A DNA stretch of 14,985 bases from CAZFAI01 sp964516555 (GCA_964516555.1 CAZFAI010000021.1:1-14985), one strand, 5' to 3'; counted from the first letter of the stretch, positions 1-7,338 are shown. The notes: a model not told the origin generated them from the letters alone. Translations and numbers: made by a program.

Positions 1-714
1 GATGTTCTTGGGCAATCCATAAATCGAATCTCTGCCGTTGATCTCCATAGTCTCGGGTCGTTTCAGCTTAATCGCGCTCCCAAGCTCCATCTTTACAGTT
101 TCTGCCGTCTGCTCTCCAACTATTAAATTATGCTTCTTCTTTAAGTATTCCAAAACCGCCCTGTCAAGCTTGTCACCACCCACTCTCGCACTTTTATGGG
201 TGACCACCCCTCCCAAAGAAATTACTGCCGCCTCTGCCGCTCCGCCGCCAATATCGACAATCATGTTTCCATATGCTTCGGACACCGGAATCTTAGCTCC
301 TATTGCCGCAGCCAATGGTTCATCGATAAGATATGCCCTTCTGGCACCAGCCGCCAATGTCGCATCCAATACCGCCCTTTGTTCTACTTGAGTCACTCCG
401 GCCGGAACGCACACCATCACTTCCGGACCCACAAACCAATTGCTCCCCATTACCTGCCTCATAAAATAACGAAGCATGGCTTCCGTCACCTCATAGTCAG
501 CAATGGCACCATCTGATAGTGGTCGTATTACTTCTATATATTCCGGAGTCTTTCCCAACATCTTTTTTGCCTCACTTCCGGCTGCCAGCACCTTTCTGTC
601 TTCAATGCCAACAGCCACCACAGTCGGCTCATTCAAGACGATACCTTCACCGGCATTCCAAACTAAGCTGTTAGCCGTTCCCAAATCAATACCTAACTTT
701 CTAAACAACTTCAT
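1..714 (-). CDS. mreB: Rod-shape actin homologue MreB, C-terminus cut by the window edge
   Basis: Bacterial actin that polymerises under the inner membrane and guides cell-wall synthesis. The 238 visible codons read through the left edge; MreB is usually about 335-345 residues, so roughly a third is missing. Visible family features are the phosphate-1 loop GIDLGTANSLVW (residues 8-19), the EPLAAAIGAKIPV segment, the phosphate-2 loop MIVDIGGGAAEAAVIS near residue 155, and VGGDKLDRAV. The start is the ATG at 714. It lies 12 nt after the first base of a -10-like TAGAAT and has no usable Shine-Dalgarno, because the nearby AGAGG ends one base before the ATG. It is divergent from the PEGA gene across a 72-bp spacer. 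The family assignment is very secure. Confidence 0.96.
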   Translation of the reverse strand, partial: MKLFRKLGIDLGTANSLVWNAGEGIVLNEPTVVAVGIEDRKVLAAGSEAKKMLGKTPEYIEVIRPLSDGAIADYEVTEAMLRYFMRQVMGSNWFVGPEVMVCVPAGVTQVEQRAVLDATLAAGARRAYLIDEPLAAAIGAKIPVSEAYGNMIVDIGGGAAEAAVISLGGVVTHKSARVGGDKLDRAVLEYLKKKHNLIVGEQTAETVKMELGSAIKLKRPETMEINGRDSIYGLPKNI

Positions 715-720
715 GCCTCT

Positions 721-726
721 ATTCTA
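721..726 (-). promoter_or_regulatory. -10 element of mreB, leaderless arrangement
   Basis: TAGAAT (minus strand) matches TATAAT at 5 of 6 positions. Its first base is 12 nt from the A of the mreB ATG, which would place transcription start on the start codon itself. No good -35 is visible at 16-18 nt spacing. Confidence 0.55.
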
Positions 727-774
727 TATTAAATTATCTGTTAACTGCTAGCTACTGATTACTTGCGCCTGAGG

Positions 775-780
775 TATAAT
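775..780 (+). promoter_or_regulatory. -10 element of the PEGA-domain gene
   Basis: Perfect TATAAT whose first base is 12 nt before the ATG at 787, so the predicted transcript begins at the start codon. It also argues against the upstream in-frame TTG at 763, which would lie 5' of the -10 box. No convincing -35 is visible. Confidence 0.6.
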
Positions 781-786
781 AATGCC

Positions 787-1995
787 ATGGCCAAATCTTC
801 TGACAAAAAGAGCCTTCTTATCATCCTTTCAGTCCTCTTACTGGTTGCATCTTCCACTTACTTGATTTCATTTTATGCTCGCGGCTACCAAATCAACCTA
901 AAAAAGGGAGTGGTTCTCCAGGCTACCGGCCTTCTTTCTGCTACCTCCAAACCAAAATCAGCCTCTGTATACGTCAATGACCGGCTGATTACTGCAACTG
1001 ACGATACCATTAACTTACCTCCGGGAGACTACTCTGTCCGTATTATTAAAGATGGCTACCTACCCTGGGAAAAGGATATTATCATCAAAAAAGAAGTCGT
1101 CTTTCAAACCGATGCTCAGCTTTATCGCTCTGTACCGGATCTCAGACCGGTAACCTTGTCCGGCGCCCTCAGTTCAATAGTTAGCCCGGACGGGACAAAA
1201 ATAATCTATTCTGTCGCCTCAGCCTCAGCTTCCCGCGACAACGGTTTATACCAAATTGATTTGATTGATAATCCAATACCCATAAACCGGTCATCCGCCA
1301 AACAAATTGCCCCGAATTTCCCGGGCATTGACTGGTCAAAATTCACTTTCGAGTTTTCACCGGATGGTCGATCAATCATGGCTTCAAACATTAACTCCAA
1401 TATTAGCTACTTAATATCTCTTGATTCAGCCATAAACACCCGAAATCTCTTCGATGTCACCCCCAGGCTTTCAATTATTAAAGAAGAATGGGAAAAACAA
1501 ATCATTCAAAACAATTTGATCAAACTCGACAAGCTACCCAAAGAAATTAAACAATTTATTTCTACCGACTCAGCCCAAACTAGAATATTGCTTAATTCAG
1601 CCGAAGAAAAAGTGCTTTATCTTGCTGAATCCGACGGTCAGATCAGTCCAAATATAATCACCCCTCCTCCGGCCCAAAGCACCCAAGTTCAAAATCGGGA
1701 AATTAAATCAGGCAATTATTATGTCTATGACATAAAAGACGACACCAATTTCCTCATTGGCACAGACCAAGACATTGTCAAGCCATTCTGGCTACCAAAC
1801 TCCAACAGCATAATCTTCCTTTCAAACAAACAAATAAAAGTAATAGAATATGATGGCACTAATAATCAAACACTTTTTGCTGGTAATTTCAATCCTGAGT
1901 ATGTCTTCCCCTGGGCCGATGGTAGTCGGATTGTCACACTAGTATCCCCCTTCGAAGGAGCTTCGGAAAATCTCTACGCAATAACTATCCGCTGA
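787..1995 (+). CDS. Membrane-anchored PEGA-domain protein with beta-propeller-like repeats
   Basis: A 402-residue envelope protein of unknown precise role. Residues 9-30 form a hydrophobic anchor after a basic N-terminus (MAKSSDKK), so the rest is probably extracytoplasmic. Residues about 50-115 look like a PEGA domain, with the signature LPPGDYSVRIIKDGYLPW. The remainder carries TolB/WD40-like blade motifs: SIVSPDGTKIIYS, FEFSPDGRSIMAS, FWLPNSNSIIFLSNKQIKVI and a final FPWADGSRIVTLV. This arrangement is common in CPR genomes and is usually annotated only as a PEGA protein. I chose ATG 787 over the in-frame TTG 763 because TATAAT at 775-780 lies between them and the added residues (MRLRYNNA) look non-native. 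It ends in TGA six bases before the stop of the convergent small gene, with no terminator hairpin. A wall-binding or scaffold role is only inference. Confidence 0.85.
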   Translation: MAKSSDKKSLLIILSVLLLVASSTYLISFYARGYQINLKKGVVLQATGLLSATSKPKSASVYVNDRLITATDDTINLPPGDYSVRIIKDGYLPWEKDIIIKKEVVFQTDAQLYRSVPDLRPVTLSGALSSIVSPDGTKIIYSVASASASRDNGLYQIDLIDNPIPINRSSAKQIAPNFPGIDWSKFTFEFSPDGRSIMASNINSNISYLISLDSAINTRNLFDVTPRLSIIKEEWEKQIIQNNLIKLDKLPKEIKQFISTDSAQTRILLNSAEEKVLYLAESDGQISPNIITPPPAQSTQVQNREIKSGNYYVYDIKDDTNFLIGTDQDIVKPFWLPNSNSIIFLSNKQIKVIEYDGTNNQTLFAGNFNPEYVFPWADGSRIVTLVSPFEGASENLYAITIR

Positions 1996-2001
1996 TCGAT
2001 A

Positions 2002-2367
2002 TTATCTACAAATTTTCTTCTGGACAGACTCTATTTCCTCTAAGATTTTTTCAAATTCCTGACTGGTTACATCCTGCTGCTCTAAATACTTAATATAGTC
2101 TTTCAGTAAATCTCTTGCCTCAGTCTCATCAAGACAACTTTCTTTACTTCCTGCTTCGTCAATTTCATTATATGGGGGCTCCAATTCAACAACTTCTGCT
2201 TTTGGCAAAACAACCTGAGTCTGCTCACCTAGGACAACCGCTTCCCTTGTATACATTTGTCCAGCATCATTTCTTCTGATTTCAATCATTCTCAAAGGTA
2301 TTAATACCAAATAAGCAATAGTAAAACATACTATCAAAGTTCTTACATTTCTTTGGTTATCATTCAT
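2002..2367 (-). CDS. Small single-pass membrane protein of unknown function
   Basis: I do not recognise this 121-residue protein. Residues 10-27 are one hydrophobic segment (LIVCFTIAYLVLIPLRMI) preceded by a short polar N-terminus with one Arg and followed by RR, so the orientation is uncertain. The middle is Pro/Glu-rich. Residues about 84-117 are highly charged and heptad-like (DLLKDYIKYLEQQDVTSQEF...), suggesting a helical or coiled-coil tail. Coding status rests on the intact frame, an ATG start placed exactly 12 nt from the -10 box of the best-formed promoter in the window, and a plausible anchor-plus-coil architecture. Its layout recalls septum-type small bitopic proteins, but no motif supports naming one. 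It converges on the PEGA gene with a 6-nt gap. Confidence 0.7.
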   Translation of the reverse strand: MNDNQRNVRTLIVCFTIAYLVLIPLRMIEIRRNDAGQMYTREAVVLGEQTQVVLPKAEVVELEPPYNEIDEAGSKESCLDETEARDLLKDYIKYLEQQDVTSQEFEKILEEIESVQKKICR

Positions 2368-2373
2368 ATATTC

Positions 2374-2402
2374 AGTCTAGATACATTTTCTGTTACAGTC
2401 AA
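2374..2402 (-). promoter_or_regulatory. Complete sigma-70-type promoter of the small membrane protein
   Basis: On the minus strand the -35 TTGACT (2402-2397) and the -10 TAGACT (2379-2374) are separated by exactly 17 nt. The -10 starts 12 nt before the ATG at 2367, so transcription should start on the start codon. This is the best-formed -35/-10 pair in the window. Confidence 0.7.
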
Positions 2403-2646
2403 GGCCTTGCCATATTTTTATCCTATATTTTATAATTAATTTTATTTTACAAATCAACTCCCTAACCTTTAATCTATCTATTTATTTCTATCTTTTCTTA
2501 TAATTCTTATTAACAAGTGGTTAGCAATCAATTCCCTATTTTGCTCGTAATATCTTTCAACTCACCTATCATTAATATCATATTAATACAAACAACAATA
2601 TATCATTTCATTTCTTAAATTTTAAATAATTGCCTGTTAAATAAGT
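2403..2646. other. AT-rich intergenic region with no gene
   Basis: About 240 bases upstream of the tRNA pair hold no open frame with coding character and no recognisable RNA. The one structured feature is the short perfect palindrome at 2571-2587, listed separately. Composition is very AT-rich with few G on the plus strand. Confidence 0.6.
2571..2587. repeat. Perfect 17-nt palindrome, 8-1-8
   Basis: ATTAATAT, a central C, then ATATTAAT. The arms are exact reverse complements but contain only A and T, so chance in this AT-rich spacer is quite possible. It lies about 60 nt upstream of the tRNA -10 box and could be an operator; nothing else supports this. Confidence 0.35.
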
Positions 2647-2652
2647 TATAAT
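2647..2652 (+). promoter_or_regulatory. -10 element of the tRNA pair
   Basis: Perfect TATAAT. Predicted transcription start is near 2659, giving an 11-nt 5' leader before the tRNA-Pro acceptor stem. TTGCCT at 2630-2635 is only 11 nt away, too close to be the -35. Confidence 0.55.
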
Positions 2653-2669
2653 ACACCTGACAATTTTTT

Positions 2670-2743
2670 CGGGGATTGGCGCAATTGGCTAGCGCGCGCG
2701 ATTCGGGTTCGCGAGGTTGCTGGTTCGAATCCAGTATCCCCGA
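2670..2743 (+). tRNA. tRNA-Pro (anticodon CGG)
   Basis: A complete 74-nt cloverleaf. The acceptor stem CGGGGAT pairs fully with ATCCCCG and the discriminator is A2743. The D-stem GCGC pairs with GCGC around loop AATTGGCTA. The anticodon stem CGCGA/TCGCG encloses loop TTCGGGT, with anticodon CGG at 2704-2706. The variable loop is AGGTT. The T-stem GCTGG/CCAGT (one G.T pair) encloses TTCGAAT. The CGGGG...CCCCGA acceptor is typical of bacterial proline tRNAs. The 3' CCA is not encoded (CTT follows), so a CCA-adding enzyme is needed. It decodes CCG. Confidence 0.96.
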
Positions 2744-2762
2744 CTTATAAACAAATGTCGCA

Positions 2763-2834
2763 GTCCTCATAGTTCAATGGATAGAACAGTCGCCTCCTAA
2801 GCGACAAATCCAGGTTCGATTCCTGGTGGGGACA
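2763..2834 (+). tRNA. tRNA-Arg (anticodon CCU)
   Basis: A complete 72-nt cloverleaf 19 nt after tRNA-Pro and probably co-transcribed with it. The acceptor GTCCTCA pairs with TGGGGAC (one T.G pair) and the discriminator is A2834. The D-stem is GTTC/GAAC around AATGGATA. The anticodon stem GTCGC/GCGAC encloses CTCCTAA, with anticodon CCT at 2796-2798. The variable loop is AAAT. The T-stem CCAGG/CCTGG encloses TTCGATT. CCA is not encoded (CAA follows). It decodes AGG. Confidence 0.96.
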
Positions 2835-2879
2835 CAAACCAAACAGTTCCCTTATCGCCTACCTTGTCATCCATCTTTT

Positions 2880-3016
2880 TCCGCACTCTTTATCTATTTC
2901 TCCGCATTATATTGCTTTATATTCTATTTTCTCCGCATTATTTTAATTTATCTCCGCACTTATTTTCTCAAAATATTAAAATATTTCAGCTATTTTCAAC
3001 CAATATTTATTCCGCA
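2880..3016. repeat. Array of five TCCGCA motifs
   Basis: TCCGCA occurs at 2880, 2901, 2932, 2953 and 3011, mostly within a longer shared context close to TTTCTCCGCAYTAT. An ACCGCA follows at 3077. The first four are spaced 21, 31 and 21 nt, close to 2, 3 and 2 helical turns. On the minus strand the core reads TGCGGAGA. It may be a protein-binding array or a decayed tandem repeat. Confidence 0.5.
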
Positions 3017-3210
3017 TACTACTAACAATAAATGCTACTCAATTTATATCATTTAATATTTATATATACCACAATTACCGCATTTAGCCTTAAAACTTGT
3101 CCCCTTACATCACACCGAAACTTCTCCGCTATCCCTCAAGCAGCTACAAAACACCTTTATATATCAATCTATAACATTTCCTCTTTTATACCAAAACAAA
3201 ATAAAAATAA

Positions 3211-3219
3211 TTATCCACA
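3211..3219 (+). promoter_or_regulatory. DnaA-box-like 9-mer
   Basis: TTATCCACA, a perfect match to the consensus DnaA box, in the AT-rich spacer. It is the only exact copy I found in this spacer, so it does not by itself define an origin; it could be a chance match or a DnaA regulatory site. Confidence 0.3.
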
Positions 3220-3277
3220 ATCTATGCAAACAAGCCTATTCTTGTATTATGCTGGAATCACCCGCAATAATTAAGAA

Positions 3278-3312
3278 TAAAAATCCTTAGCAAACAAACA
3301 AGCATCTGCTAA
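3278..3312 (-). terminator. Weak terminator candidate downstream of the M16 peptidase gene
   Basis: On the minus strand, starting 28 nt after the M16 stop, TTAGCA (3312-3307) and TGCTAA (3292-3287) form a 6-bp stem with a 14-nt loop, followed by GGATTTTTATT. The stem is short and AT-rich, so this is tentative. Confidence 0.3.
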
Positions 3313-3340
3313 ATCACATTAAATCAAAGCTAAAAAATTA

Positions 3341-4573
3341 TCATCGTGAAACTGTCACCAGTTTTATCTCACTTTTCACAAACAAAATTTCGGCCACACT
3401 TAATAGTTCGCGAAAACCAACCTTATTATACTTTTCCAACTCATCCTCCAAACTTACTAACTCATTATCTAACAACATCCTCTTCCCAATAAACCCGGAC
3501 CAAAAATCACTTCTATCCATTGCCAGCTTCAACTTACCCACAATATAATCCTTCGCTCTCTGCAGCTCAGATTCTTTTAAGTCACTACTCAGTAAAGATA
3601 TTTCCCTTTTACTCAGCTCAACGGCTTCATCCAGTTTGCTCATAGTAACCCCGGATTGTACCGCCCAAAAACCAGTTTCTTCCAATGACTCACTCGCGCC
3701 AAAAACATAATAAGCCCAACCCTTCTCTTCACGAATCAAATTATACAACCTAGAAGAAGTATTCCCGCACATTATCAAATCTAATAGCCTTAAAGCGTAT
3801 TTCCTACTGTCTTTTCTGGGAATTGTCGGCAAACCCATACAAAAATGTCCTTGTTCAATTTCAGATTTTATAATTCTTTTCTCCTTATCTTTAGTTAATA
3901 CTATTTCAATCTCAGGCAAGCTAGCATTACCTGCTTCCAAGTTCTCAAAACACTCTTTTATATAACCATCAACTGTCACATCAACATCTCCGGCAACTAC
4001 AATCACCGTCTCCTTCGGGTTTAAAAACTTATTTTTATATGCCACCAATTTGTTTCTATCCACCGACGACACATCTTCTATCCTTCCAGCGATATTCCAA
4101 CAACCAACAGGAGAATTACCATACAAAAATTCCGTAAACTCTCCACTCAATCCCATCATAGGATTGTCCTGATACATTCTTATCTCCTCGGAAATCACCC
4201 CTCTTTCCTTAATAACTTCATTCTCAGGATAAGTAGCATTAAGCAATATATCCGATAATATTTCAACCGCCCAAGGCAAGTTCTCTTTTACTGTAGTAAT
4301 GTGATAGGACGTCACTTCATGGCTTGTTCCAGCGTTATATCCTGCTCCCTTACTATCAATCTCACTATTAATATCATTAGCGCTTGGTCTTTTTTTTGTC
4401 CCCTTAAAAGCCATATGCTCAAGAAAATGGCTTAATCCAGCCTCATCTTTTTTTTCGTACTTCGAACCAATCCTAAGAAACACCTCTAGCGTTACAGATC
4501 TTAAGCCTGGTACAGGTGCTAGTACTACTCTGATACCGTTGTCTAATTCAATCAGCTTTTGCCCGTTAAACAT
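3341..4573 (-). CDS. M16-family zinc metallopeptidase
   Basis: A 410-residue processing-type peptidase of the pitrilysin/MPP family. Residues 45-58 contain the inverted zinc motif HFLEH (H49, E52, H53) within GLSHFLEHMAFKGTKKR. The third zinc ligand is expected in ERGVISEEIRMYQDNPMM, at E129 or E130, at the usual distance. Downstream are the family-typical SRLYNLIREEKGWAYYV and an active-looking fold to the C-terminus. About 410 residues with both half-domains matches the bacterial peptidase in full. No signal peptide is present, so it is probably cytoplasmic and degrades peptides, though M16 proteins near the envelope also occur. The ATG at 4573 follows TAAAAT by 11 nt with no Shine-Dalgarno. 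It lies 158 nt downstream of leuS on the same strand but has its own promoter-like box. Confidence 0.93.
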   Translation of the reverse strand: MFNGQKLIELDNGIRVVLAPVPGLRSVTLEVFLRIGSKYEKKDEAGLSHFLEHMAFKGTKKRPSANDINSEIDSKGAGYNAGTSHEVTSYHITTVKENLPWAVEILSDILLNATYPENEVIKERGVISEEIRMYQDNPMMGLSGEFTEFLYGNSPVGCWNIAGRIEDVSSVDRNKLVAYKNKFLNPKETVIVVAGDVDVTVDGYIKECFENLEAGNASLPEIEIVLTKDKEKRIIKSEIEQGHFCMGLPTIPRKDSRKYALRLLDLIMCGNTSSRLYNLIREEKGWAYYVFGASESLEETGFWAVQSGVTMSKLDEAVELSKREISLLSSDLKESELQRAKDYIVGKLKLAMDRSDFWSGFIGKRMLLDNELVSLEDELEKYNKVGFRELLSVAEILFVKSEIKLVTVSR

Positions 4574-4578
4574 ACTCT

Positions 4579-4584
4579 ATTTTA
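4579..4584 (-). promoter_or_regulatory. -10 element of the M16 peptidase gene
   Basis: TAAAAT on the minus strand, 5 of 6 to consensus. Its first base is 11 nt before the ATG, the same near-zero leader geometry seen at the other genes. No clear -35 is visible. Confidence 0.5.
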
Positions 4585-4699
4585 ACCTATTTTTAGACCT
4601 ACTAAAACAAGGCAATCAAAAAATATGGAGTCTTCCTACATCTATCAAGCTACCGCTAGTTATCACTCAACCACTCTTTATGCTAACAAATTTTGTCAT

Positions 4700-4714
4700 T
4701 TCTTAATTTAAGAA
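4700..4714. repeat. Perfect 15-nt palindrome downstream of leuS
   Basis: TTCTTAA, a central T, then TTAAGAA, lying 18 nt beyond the leuS stop. It could be a weak 3' hairpin for leuS, but it lacks a G/C-rich stem and a T-tract, so a terminator role is doubtful. Confidence 0.3.
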
Positions 4715-4731
4715 TATCAAAATACCTCATA

Positions 4732-7266
4732 TCAGCTCTTTATCACCAAGTTAACCATTTTCCCCGGCACAAAGAACTCGTTCACTATCTCTTTTCCATC
4801 AATCCATTGTTTTACCTTCGGCAGCTGCCTCGCCTTTTCAAGCACCTTCTCTTTATCATTAATTAAAGATTGCGCTACCTCCATCTGATCCCGCACCTTC
4901 CCATTCACCGCCACTGCCATAGTAACTCTATCCGAAGCCAGATATTTTTCATCATACATTGGCCAATCGGATATGTGAACCGAAATTTCATCCTCATCCT
5001 CTCTAATTTTGCTCCACAATTCTTCTGATATATACGGAGCTACCGGAGCCAATACTTTTATTAGATTCTTCAGGTCTTCTTTGGTTACTAAGTAATCTTC
5101 ATTATTCAAATCATTTGTTGCCTCCATCATCTTCGCAATCATCGTATTAAATCTAAACCCGGATAAATCCTCTTCGGTACCCTTAACTAGCTTGTTTATT
5201 ATCATTTTAACTTCCTTACTGCTATCAGTTTCCTTTTTACTCTGCTCAATATTTCTATTTACATAGTTCTCAAATCTACCTAAAAACCTCTTCACTCCAG
5301 CCAAAGTCTTCTCGTTCCAAGCCATGGTTGCATCAAACGGACCCATAAACATCAGATACATTCTCACCACATCTATTCCGTATTTGTCCGCCACAACTTC
5401 AGGTACAATTACATTTCCCCTGGACTTACTCATCCTCTGGTTATCCGGACCCAAAATCACACCATGGGACAATCTTTTATAATAAGGTTCTTCAATTTCT
5501 TTCGGTACGGCACCTATGTCATGCAAAAATTTATATATAAACCTGGAATAAAGCAAGTGTAGGGTGTTATGTTCGTCGCCACCTATATACACATCCACCG
5601 GCATCCATTTTTTTAACTCATCCATACTAGCAAATACTATATCATTATCTGTATCAACGTACCTCATAAAATACCAATCTGATCCCGCCCAGTTTGGCAT
5701 TGTATCAGTTTCCCTTCTGGCCTGACCGCCGCACTTCGGACAAACGGTATTGACCCATTCTGATATATTCGCCAAAGGACTCTCCCCGGTATCTGTCGGT
5801 TCATATTTTTCCACTTCAGGTAATACTACCGGCAAATCATCTTCACTAACAGGCTGCCATCCACATTTTTCGCAGTAAATCATTGGTATCGGTTCTCCCC
5901 AATAATGCTGTCGGCTAAATATCCAATCTCTTAAATGATAAGAATTAGTCTTCGTTCCCACACCTCTCTCTTCCAGCCACTTAATCATTTTATCTACTGC
6001 CCCACTCGGTACCATACCATTTATAAAATCCGAATTGACCATCCTCCCTTTTTCCACACACTCATAAGCGCCCTTGTCAAAATTCCATTCCTCCCCTGGT
6101 TTCACCACCCCTATAATCGGTAAATCAAATTTCTTAGCAAAAGCCCAATCCCTACTATCATGAGCCGGCACTGCCATTATTGCTCCCGTTCCATACGAAG
6201 CTAAAACAAAATCTGAAATCCATATTGGTATTTCTTTGCCAGTCACCGGATTTATAGCATATAATCCGGAAAATACACCGGTTTTTTCCTTGGCCAACTC
6301 CGTCCTCTCCATGTCACTCTTCTTTCTGGCATTATCAACATACTCTTTTATAGATTGGCGAAGTGATGAATTTTTTCGCCCGGAATCATGCAGGCAACGA
6401 CCTACGCGTGAGGACGAAAAAATTTCTTCACTAGCCAAAATTTCTGAAACAATCTTATGTTCCGGCGCCACCACCATAAAAGTCGCCCCAAATAGCGTGT
6501 CGGGCCTGGTAGTAAACACCTCTAATTCATTAATAGATAGACCAGTCGATTCATCACTCAATTTAAACTTAACTCTTGCCCCCTCACTTTTCCCTATCCA
6601 GTTTATCTGAGCTGCCTTTACCTTTTCCACGAAATCCGTCTTTTCCAAACCCTCAATCAATTTATCAGCATAGTCAGTTATTTTAACAATCCACTGAGAT
6701 ATGTTCCTTCTACTAACCTCACTTCCGCATCTTTCACATTTACCGTCTACTACTTCTTCATTGGCCAACCCAATCTTGCAAGACGGACACCAATTAATTG
6801 GCATCTCTTGCTTATAAGCCAATCCCTTCTTATATAATTGTATAAATATCCATTGAGTCCACTTGTAATATTCCGGATCGGTAGTGTTAATCTCCCTACT
6901 CCAATCAAACGAAAAGGCCAATCTTTTCATCTGAGTCCGAAACATATCTGTATTTTCCTTTGTTACCTCTTGTGGTTTTTTACCGGTTTTTAGTGCATAA
7001 TTTTCCGTAGGTAATCCGAATGCATCCCAACCCATCGGGAACAAAACGTTAAACCCTCTCATTCTCATAAACCTGGCGTAAACATCTCCTCCCGTAAAAG
7101 TAAAGGTATGCCCTACATGCAATCCGCTTCCCGACGGATAAGGAAATTCAACCAATATGTATTTCTTCTCTCTATTCTCCTGGTTTCCAGCCTGATAAAA
7201 CTCGGGGTGTTCCTCCCAAAATTTCTGCCATTTTCTCTCGATATTGCCAAAGTTTTTATCTGACAT
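4732..7266 (-). CDS. leuS: Leucyl-tRNA synthetase with an unusual insertion in the editing domain
   Basis: Charges tRNA-Leu with leucine in the cytoplasm. The 844-residue chain carries all class I hallmarks: HVGH at 50-53 (HIGH motif), zinc cysteines 160/163 and 177/180, the CP1 editing domain with TTRPDTLFG at 252-260 and GTGAIMAVPAHDSRDWAF near 359-376, a second Cys cluster 465/468 and 509/512, and RMSKS at 611-615. The C-terminal anticodon-binding part ends normally. Between APEH (267-270) and KSDMERT there are 45 residues where, from memory, comparable bacterial enzymes have about 24. The extra block is encoded by a palindromic element at 6360-6432. The ATG at 7266 follows an extended -10 box by 15 nt, without a Shine-Dalgarno. 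It is divergent from the serine-hydrolase gene. Editing residues flanking the insert look intact, so the enzyme is probably functional. Confidence 0.97.
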   Translation of the reverse strand: MSDKNFGNIERKWQKFWEEHPEFYQAGNQENREKKYILVEFPYPSGSGLHVGHTFTFTGGDVYARFMRMRGFNVLFPMGWDAFGLPTENYALKTGKKPQEVTKENTDMFRTQMKRLAFSFDWSREINTTDPEYYKWTQWIFIQLYKKGLAYKQEMPINWCPSCKIGLANEEVVDGKCERCGSEVSRRNISQWIVKITDYADKLIEGLEKTDFVEKVKAAQINWIGKSEGARVKFKLSDESTGLSINELEVFTTRPDTLFGATFMVVAPEHKIVSEILASEEIFSSSRVGRCLHDSGRKNSSLRQSIKEYVDNARKKSDMERTELAKEKTGVFSGLYAINPVTGKEIPIWISDFVLASYGTGAIMAVPAHDSRDWAFAKKFDLPIIGVVKPGEEWNFDKGAYECVEKGRMVNSDFINGMVPSGAVDKMIKWLEERGVGTKTNSYHLRDWIFSRQHYWGEPIPMIYCEKCGWQPVSEDDLPVVLPEVEKYEPTDTGESPLANISEWVNTVCPKCGGQARRETDTMPNWAGSDWYFMRYVDTDNDIVFASMDELKKWMPVDVYIGGDEHNTLHLLYSRFIYKFLHDIGAVPKEIEEPYYKRLSHGVILGPDNQRMSKSRGNVIVPEVVADKYGIDVVRMYLMFMGPFDATMAWNEKTLAGVKRFLGRFENYVNRNIEQSKKETDSSKEVKMIINKLVKGTEEDLSGFRFNTMIAKMMEATNDLNNEDYLVTKEDLKNLIKVLAPVAPYISEELWSKIREDEDEISVHISDWPMYDEKYLASDRVTMAVAVNGKVRDQMEVAQSLINDKEKVLEKARQLPKVKQWIDGKEIVNEFFVPGKMVNLVIKS
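6360..6432. repeat. In-frame palindromic element inside leuS (about 73 nt)
   Basis: The left arm (AGTGATGAATTTTTTCGCCC, 6362-6381) and the reverse complement of the right arm (AGTGAAGAAATTTTTTCGTCC, given in two parts: AGTGAAGAAA then TTTTTTCGTCC) match except for one substitution, one 1-nt indel and a C/T change near the inner end. The arms enclose about 28 nt that can form a small inner stem (AGG/CCT around CAACGA). It is translated as LeuS residues 279-303 (S-E-E-I-F-S-S-S-R...), exactly where LeuS is about 21 residues too long. The frame is kept. This looks like an inserted palindromic repeat, but I see no second copy in this window. Confidence 0.6.
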
Positions 7267-7275
7267 TTATGGCAA

Positions 7276-7281
7276 ATTTTA
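7276..7281 (-). promoter_or_regulatory. Extended -10 element of leuS
   Basis: TAAAAT on the minus strand preceded by TGG, giving the extended -10 form TGnTAAAAT. Its first base is 15 nt before the ATG, which predicts a leader of about 3 nt. Confidence 0.5.
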
Positions 7282-7321
7282 CCATACCCAATTGACACCT
7301 TCACACCATAAATATTACTGC

Positions 7322-7327
7322 TAAGAT
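7322..7327 (+). promoter_or_regulatory. Extended -10 element of the serine-hydrolase gene
   Basis: TAAGAT preceded by TGC (extended -10 form), 17 nt before the ATG at 7339, which predicts a leader of about 5 nt. A consensus TTGACA at 7292-7297 is 24 nt upstream, too far for a normal -35. Confidence 0.4.
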
Positions 7328-7338
7328 TCAACTATCTC

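Larger units (their letters stand above)
2835..3340. other. 506-bp G-poor, AT-rich intergenic region
   Basis: No credible gene is seen. The two short open frames here overlap the tRNA or read as low-complexity Phe/Tyr/Ile strings, so I treat them as chance. In the 360 bases 2881-3240 I count 17 G and 88 C, an extreme skew. The region holds repeated TCCGCA motifs, one perfect DnaA-box-like 9-mer and a weak terminator candidate for the M16 gene, each listed separately. I could not fold it into tmRNA, RNase P RNA, 6S or SRP RNA. Confidence 0.6.

Noticed and set aside
763..786. TTG start for the PEGA protein
   Set aside because: The TATAAT -10 box lies between this TTG and the ATG at 787, so the TTG would not be in the predicted transcript.
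2662..2671. AATTTTTTCG, the same 10-mer as in the leuS palindrome arm, just before tRNA-Pro
   Set aside because: It overlaps the constrained first bases of the tRNA, has no partner arm nearby, and a T-run 10-mer can recur by chance in AT-rich DNA.
2826..3274. Two short plus-strand frames (76 and 80 codons) in the spacer after the tRNAs
   Set aside because: The first starts inside tRNA-Arg; both give low-complexity Phe/Tyr/Ile-rich strings typical of AT-rich noncoding DNA and lack promoter or ribosome-site support.
7292..7297. TTGACA as the -35 of the serine-hydrolase gene
   Set aside because: It is 24 nt from the best -10 (TAAGAT), outside the normal 16-18 nt range, and 17 nt downstream there is only TTACTG.
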